Source: Desulfosporosinus youngiae DSM 17734 (GTDB taxonomy: Bacteria; Bacillota; Desulfitobacteriia; Desulfitobacteriales; Desulfitobacteriaceae). From it: a stretch of DNA of 64,000 nt. The stretch is from assembly GCF_000244895.1 (NCBI RefSeq), contig NZ_CM001441.1:2686226-2750225 (forward strand). The letters run 5' to 3'. Positions 60,446 to 64,000 of this stretch are shown in pieces. The translations under genes were made by a program, and so were the position numbers. The notes under the pieces were generated by a model that had not been told where the DNA came from, did not search any database, and saw nothing but the letters and a program-made list of their open reading frames with translations. Position 1 is the first letter of the stretch; each line of letters begins with the position of its first letter.

Positions 60446-61321
60446 ATGCATTATTCGAGATTAAAGCCGTATCTGATGGTTCTCCCGGTCGTCGTATTTA
60501 TGGGAGTCTTCATCTATGCTCTCTTGAACACCTTAGTCCAGAGTTTTGGCATTCTGCCTGCAGCCGGGTTAAATGAATGGACCTTATCCTATTATCAAGC
60601 CCTGCTTTTAAGGGGGGATTTGCTTCCCTCTTTATGGCTGAGTCTCTATTATTCCTCAGTCTCATCATTACTTGCCGTGTTCATGGGGGTTTTGATCAGT
60701 GCGCTGGCCGTCAGCAGCGGGTTCACCCGGATGAAAATCTTTCAGATCTTTAAAGTCCCGATCATTGTGCCCCATCTTGCGGCGGCGCTCCTGATTCTTA
60801 ATCTCTTTTCCCAGAGCGGTATCATTTCGCGTGTCCTTTATCAGCTTAACTGGGTCCAAAGCCCCCAGCAATTCCCCGCCTTGCTCTTTGATCCCTATGC
60901 CTTGGGGATTATACTTGCCTACTTATGGAAGGAAGTCCCCTTTGTGATCATGATGGTAGTGACCATCATGGCAAAGATCGATGGTTCAATCGGGGAAGCG
61001 GCTGTCAATCTAGGGGCTTCCAAATTCAAAACCTTTCACAGCATTACTCTGCCCCTCTGCCTTCCTACCATCTACACATCCTTTCTGCTGGTTTTCGCGT
61101 ACTCCTTCGGGGCCTTTGAGATTCCGTTTCTCTTGGGAATGACGTCACCGAAAGCCCTGCCCGTTTTAGCCTATCTCGAATATACCCATCCGGATCTGGC
61201 TCATCGTCCCTATGCGATGGCTTTGAACGGGGTTATGGTTGTTCTGTCGGTCATGCTGACCTATGTCTATTACCGGATTATCAAAGGAGACCGGCAGGTA
61301 AAGGCAGGTGGAGACTATTAA
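60446..61321 (+). CDS. ABC transporter permease (first)
   Basis: A 291-residue inner-membrane permease with about six helices and the coupling loop EAAVNLGASKFKTFHSITLPLCLPTIYTSFLLVFAYSFGAFEIPFLLG. Begins 5 bp after the binding-protein stop, without a strong ribosome binding site, so it may depend on translational coupling. It pairs with the next gene as a heterodimeric channel of the YnjC/CysT-like type. The terminal ATGA-like overlap continues the operon. Confidence 0.88.
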   Translation: MHYSRLKPYLMVLPVVVFMGVFIYALLNTLVQSFGILPAAGLNEWTLSYYQALLLRGDLLPSLWLSLYYSSVSSLLAVFMGVLISALAVSSGFTRMKIFQIFKVPIIVPHLAAALLILNLFSQSGIISRVLYQLNWVQSPQQFPALLFDPYALGIILAYLWKEVPFVIMMVVTIMAKIDGSIGEAAVNLGASKFKTFHSITLPLCLPTIYTSFLLVFAYSFGAFEIPFLLGMTSPKALPVLAYLEYTHPDLAHRPYAMALNGVMVVLSVMLTYVYYRIIKGDRQVKAGGDY

Positions 61322-62132
61322 TCATATGGCATTCAAGGTCCTGGCAAAGACCATTTTTTATAGCGCTATTTTTTCTGTGCTTTTGCCTTTAGGAATTCTT
61401 CTGATCTGGAGTTTCGCAGGGAGCTGGCCCTGGCCGAACCTCCTTCCCGAGACACTTTCAGCCAGGGTATGGGGTGAATTCTTTGGCGGTTATTCCGGCG
61501 CACTGCGGGTTCTCTTTTCCAGTATTCTGATCTCGATGGCAGCAGCCCTGGCCTCGATTCTGATCAGTATTCCTGCGGCCCGGGCGGTTGCTTTCTATAA
61601 TTTTTGGGGGAAGGGTCTGATTCAGTTTATCATTCTTTTACCCGTGATCGTACCGGTAACCGCCTTTGCGATGGGCATCCAGATTTTGTTCATCCGCTTA
61701 AACCTAAGTGACACGGTGCCGGGAGTGATCATTGTGCATATCATTCTTTGTTTGCCCTATACCATGAAAATCCTGACGGAGGTCACCAAAGCCACAGGGC
61801 ACAAGCTGGAGAGCCAGGCCCGGGTCCTCGGGGCGACACCCTTTCAGACCTTCCGCTATATCACCCTGCCTCTGGCGATGCCCGGAATTATTGCCGCCGG
61901 GAGTATGGCTTATATTATCTCCTTTAGTCAATACTTTTTAACGTTTTTAGTCGGAGGAGGAAAGGTGATCACCTTTTCGATGCTGATGTTTCCGTATATC
62001 CAAAGCGGGGACCGGACGATCTCTTCCGGTTACAGTATCTTATTTATAGCGACCTCTCTCCTGGTTTTTATCCTTTTTGAATCCTTAATGAAAAAATATT
62101 ATCAGGTAAAAGAGGTTTACTTTTTTAACTAA
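61308..62132 (+). CDS. ABC transporter permease (second)
   Basis: A 274-residue permease with about six helices and a coupling loop (SQARVLGATPFQTFRYITLPLAMPGIIAAGSMAYIISFSQYFLTFLVG). It overlaps the first permease gene by 14 bp. The GTG at 61308 fits the overlap; ATG 61326 is a shorter alternative. Together with the first permease it would form the membrane channel. Confidence 0.88.
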   Translation: METINHMAFKVLAKTIFYSAIFSVLLPLGILLIWSFAGSWPWPNLLPETLSARVWGEFFGGYSGALRVLFSSILISMAAALASILISIPAARAVAFYNFWGKGLIQFIILLPVIVPVTAFAMGIQILFIRLNLSDTVPGVIIVHIILCLPYTMKILTEVTKATGHKLESQARVLGATPFQTFRYITLPLAMPGIIAAGSMAYIISFSQYFLTFLVGGGKVITFSMLMFPYIQSGDRTISSGYSILFIATSLLVFILFESLMKKYYQVKEVYFFN

Positions 62133-62140
62133 GAGGGATA

Positions 62141-63172
62141 ATGATGCATGAACTTTTCATCCGGAATTTACATGTCCGGTTATCCGGAAAAGAAATTTTA
62201 AAGGGAATTGATCTGAATATCCGAAAAGGTGAGTTTATCTCCCTGCTGGGTCCATCCGGCTGTGGGAAGACCACCTTGATAAAAACCATTGCCGGACTTT
62301 TGCCCATCGATTACGGAGAGATTTTTATCCGGGGGCAGAATGCCCAGCCCCTGGCCCCAGAAAAAAGAGGGACCGTGATTGTCTTTCAGGATTTGAGATT
62401 ATTTCCCAACCTGAATGTGGTTGAGAATGTGGAATTCGGCCTGCGCGTGAGGGGGATTTCGAAGAGCTTAAGGCGGCAAAAAGCCATGAGTTTGCTGGAA
62501 AGGGTTGAAATGATCGGTTTTGAGAAACGACGAGTTAATGCCCTCTCCGGAGGCCAGAAACAACGGGTTGCCTTGGCGCGGGCGATTGCAGCCGAACCTT
62601 CTATTCTGCTGCTGGACGAACCATTTACCAGCCTGGATGTGCTTACTAAAGAAAAAATGATCGAATTGGTCCTCCGTCTCCATCAGGAGTTAACCATGAC
62701 AACGGTTATGGTTACCCATGATCAACGGGATGCGCTGCTGATGTCCGCCCGGATTGCGGTTATGTCCGATGGACAGATTCTTCAGTATGACTTCGCCAAG
62801 AGGGTTTATGAAGCTCCGGCATCTCCTTATATTGCCGATTATTTTGGCAAAACCAATTATCTGGAAGGGACGGTTGCAGGAGGAATGTTTCGGAGCATGT
62901 TGGGTGAGTTCCCCGCGTCCTTGCCGGATGGACCTTACCGGATGATGCTTAGGCCCAATCATCTCCGGATTTTAACGAAACCGGGTGATTTTCAAATCTT
63001 AGCGGTCAGCTTTTTAGGAGATTGGTATAATGTTCTGCTCCGTTATCAGGATCAGGATTTTTGGGTGACAGCGGGTCCTGAAGTCGAGCTGACTGTCGGG
63101 GATCTGGTTAATCTGGAAATTGATTTTTCTAAAGGGGTATTCTACAAAAGGGAGATAAAAAATGCAATTTAA
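62141..63172 (+). CDS. ABC transporter ATPase (PotA/YnjD-like)
   Basis: A 343-residue ATPase: Walker A GPSGCGKTT, Q-loop FQDLRLFPNLNV, signature LSGGQKQRVALARAI, Walker B LLLDEPFTSLD, H-loop VTHDQRDAL. A C-terminal TOBE-like domain (about 240-343) follows. Its last 11 bases overlap the next gene. Starts at ATG 62141 or 62144. It completes a full importer with the three genes before it. Confidence 0.92.
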   Translation: MMHELFIRNLHVRLSGKEILKGIDLNIRKGEFISLLGPSGCGKTTLIKTIAGLLPIDYGEIFIRGQNAQPLAPEKRGTVIVFQDLRLFPNLNVVENVEFGLRVRGISKSLRRQKAMSLLERVEMIGFEKRRVNALSGGQKQRVALARAIAAEPSILLLDEPFTSLDVLTKEKMIELVLRLHQELTMTTVMVTHDQRDALLMSARIAVMSDGQILQYDFAKRVYEAPASPYIADYFGKTNYLEGTVAGGMFRSMLGEFPASLPDGPYRMMLRPNHLRILTKPGDFQILAVSFLGDWYNVLLRYQDQDFWVTAGPEVELTVGDLVNLEIDFSKGVFYKREIKNAI

Positions 63173-64000
63173 TCAACGACTGATAGAAATCCTGGATAAA
63201 GTTCAGAATTATGAAAGCCTGACGAAAGAAGACTGTCTCCACTTGCTTAATTTCAAGGAAACATCCTTGGAAGCCTCAATGATCAGGACGGTGGCGGACC
63301 ATCTTTCCAGGCAAAAGTCGGAAAATTCCGGAGTGATTATCGGGCAGATTGGGGTCGAAGTCTCGGAATGCGAGGGGAACTGCCGGTTCTGTGTTTTCGG
63401 AAAAGGGCATACTCAGTTTTCTCCAAGAAGGACAACGGATGAAGAGATTGCCTTGAAAGCACAAGAATTCGCGGGTCAAGGGGACTTGTATGGACTGTTC
63501 CTGATGACAATGCACTCCTATAACCTGGATGTCGTTTTAAATTCAGTTGAGATTGTCAAAAAGAATATCCCTGATCATACGCAGATCTGGGTGAATATCG
63601 GGGATGCCGATATCAAGACTTGGCAAGAATTAAAAAAAGCAGGTGTAAGAGGGGCTTATCATGTTAATCGCCTGAGGGAAGGCATCGATACAGATCTCAG
63701 TCCGAAGGTCAGGCGTTCGACCATGGAAGCCATTGTTGCCGCCGGCCTCGATTTATATACCTGCTGCGAACCCATTGGACCAGAGCACTCCAATGAAGAA
63801 ATTATTGATAATTTCTTCATTGGAATTGAACTTGGCTGTTTTCAACATGCGGCTATGCGAAGGATAGCTGTACCGGGTGTTCCATTGTCTGTCCATGGAC
63901 AAATTACGGAATTGAGACTGGCCCAGATTGTGGCGGTCATTACTTTAGCCACTTTAAATCTGAAGAGTTTGCGTTATATGTCCGTACATGAGCCTAACCA
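63162..64000 (+). CDS. Radical SAM protein, biotin-synthase-like (partial, runs off window)
   Basis: A frame of at least 279 codons that is still open at the window edge. It starts at ATG 63162 inside the end of the ATPase gene, with GGGAGAT just upstream. The iron-sulfur motif is CEGNCRFC (CX3CX2C, around residue 68), as in BioB, HydE, ThiH and related enzymes, and a TIM-barrel pattern follows (GLFLMTMHSYNLDVVLNSVEIV, VRGAYHVNRLREGID, YTCCEPIGPEHSNEEI). The YHVNRLREGID and CCEPIGPEHS segments recall the biotin synthase branch. Substrate unknown; physically tied to an ABC importer and PadR regulator. Confidence 0.9.
   Translation, partial: MQFNQRLIEILDKVQNYESLTKEDCLHLLNFKETSLEASMIRTVADHLSRQKSENSGVIIGQIGVEVSECEGNCRFCVFGKGHTQFSPRRTTDEEIALKAQEFAGQGDLYGLFLMTMHSYNLDVVLNSVEIVKKNIPDHTQIWVNIGDADIKTWQELKKAGVRGAYHVNRLREGIDTDLSPKVRRSTMEAIVAAGLDLYTCCEPIGPEHSNEEIIDNFFIGIELGCFQHAAMRRIAVPGVPLSVHGQITELRLAQIVAVITLATLNLKSLRYMSVHEPN

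Noticed and set aside
1-64000. CRISPR arrays, tRNA or rRNA genes, prophage modules
   Set aside because: No spaced direct repeats, tRNA cloverleaf with anticodon, rRNA core or phage structural genes were found by eye; no computational search could be run.

Overview
The window looks like chromosomal DNA of an anaerobic, spore-former-type Firmicute of the Peptococcaceae (Desulfitobacterium/Desulfosporosinus-like). This is an inference from content: strong AGGAGG ribosome binding sites, frequent GTG/TTG starts, a Tat-exported [FeFe] hydrogenase with HybA- and NrfD-like partners, a Moco-type and a cobalamin riboswitch, CsrA-linked flagellin, and many TetR/HxlR/MarR/PadR regulators. No rRNA, tRNA, CRISPR array or prophage was seen.

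Layout. 0.1-13.8 kb: small regulator/effector units (DHA2-type drug exporter, PNPOx-fold protein, HxlR, M20 peptidase, CsoR-like repressor, an MntA antitoxin with a destroyed HepT partner, TetR plus a rifampicin-phosphotransferase-like enzyme, an FMN-reductase pair facing its own TetR, and TetR plus methyltransferase with matching operators). 13.9-20.2 kb: MFS transporter and LysR regulator diverging from a signal-less aryl-sulfate sulfotransferase, a CHVC thioredoxin and a thioredoxin reductase carrying an extra thioredoxin-fold domain. 20.2-24.0 kb: cobalamin riboswitch before a lone OppF-type ATPase, a MarR-GNAT fusion, and an intact ISAs1-family element with 10-bp target duplication. 24.1-29.8 kb: a Fur-box operon with an unknown protein, an MBL-fold hydrolase, a His/Tyr-rich protein, a 67-residue membrane protein, a P1B-type metal ATPase and a 79-residue overlapping ORF. 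This could be a ferrosome-like or metal-efflux system.

30.5-35.3 kb: [FeFe] hydrogenase operon (catalytic subunit, four-cluster ferredoxin, NrfD-like membrane subunit, polyferredoxin) behind two CRP/FNR-style palindromes. 35.9-37.0 kb: a lone cbiD. 37.3-42.7 kb: two divergent two-component modules. 42.9-49.8 kb: tandem csrA genes, three related terminator-like hairpins each presenting an AGGAC loop, and a giant 1965-residue flagellin whose leader carries two CsrA-type GGA sites. 50.3 kb: a small coiled-coil protein.

51.2-57.2 kb: two molybdate/tungstate ABC systems (modABC, then modBCA-modD) separated by a Moco-type riboswitch. 57.2-58.2 kb: nucleoside hydrolase on the minus strand. 58.2-58.5 kb: a GC-rich structured island. 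58.7-64.0 kb: PadR regulator and an ABC importer (binding lipoprotein, two permeases, ATPase) overlapping a radical SAM gene that runs off the window.

The strongest candidates for undescribed biology are the CsrA-motif hairpins around csrA and the giant flagellin (43.2-43.9 kb), and the Fur-box metal operon (24.1-29.8 kb).
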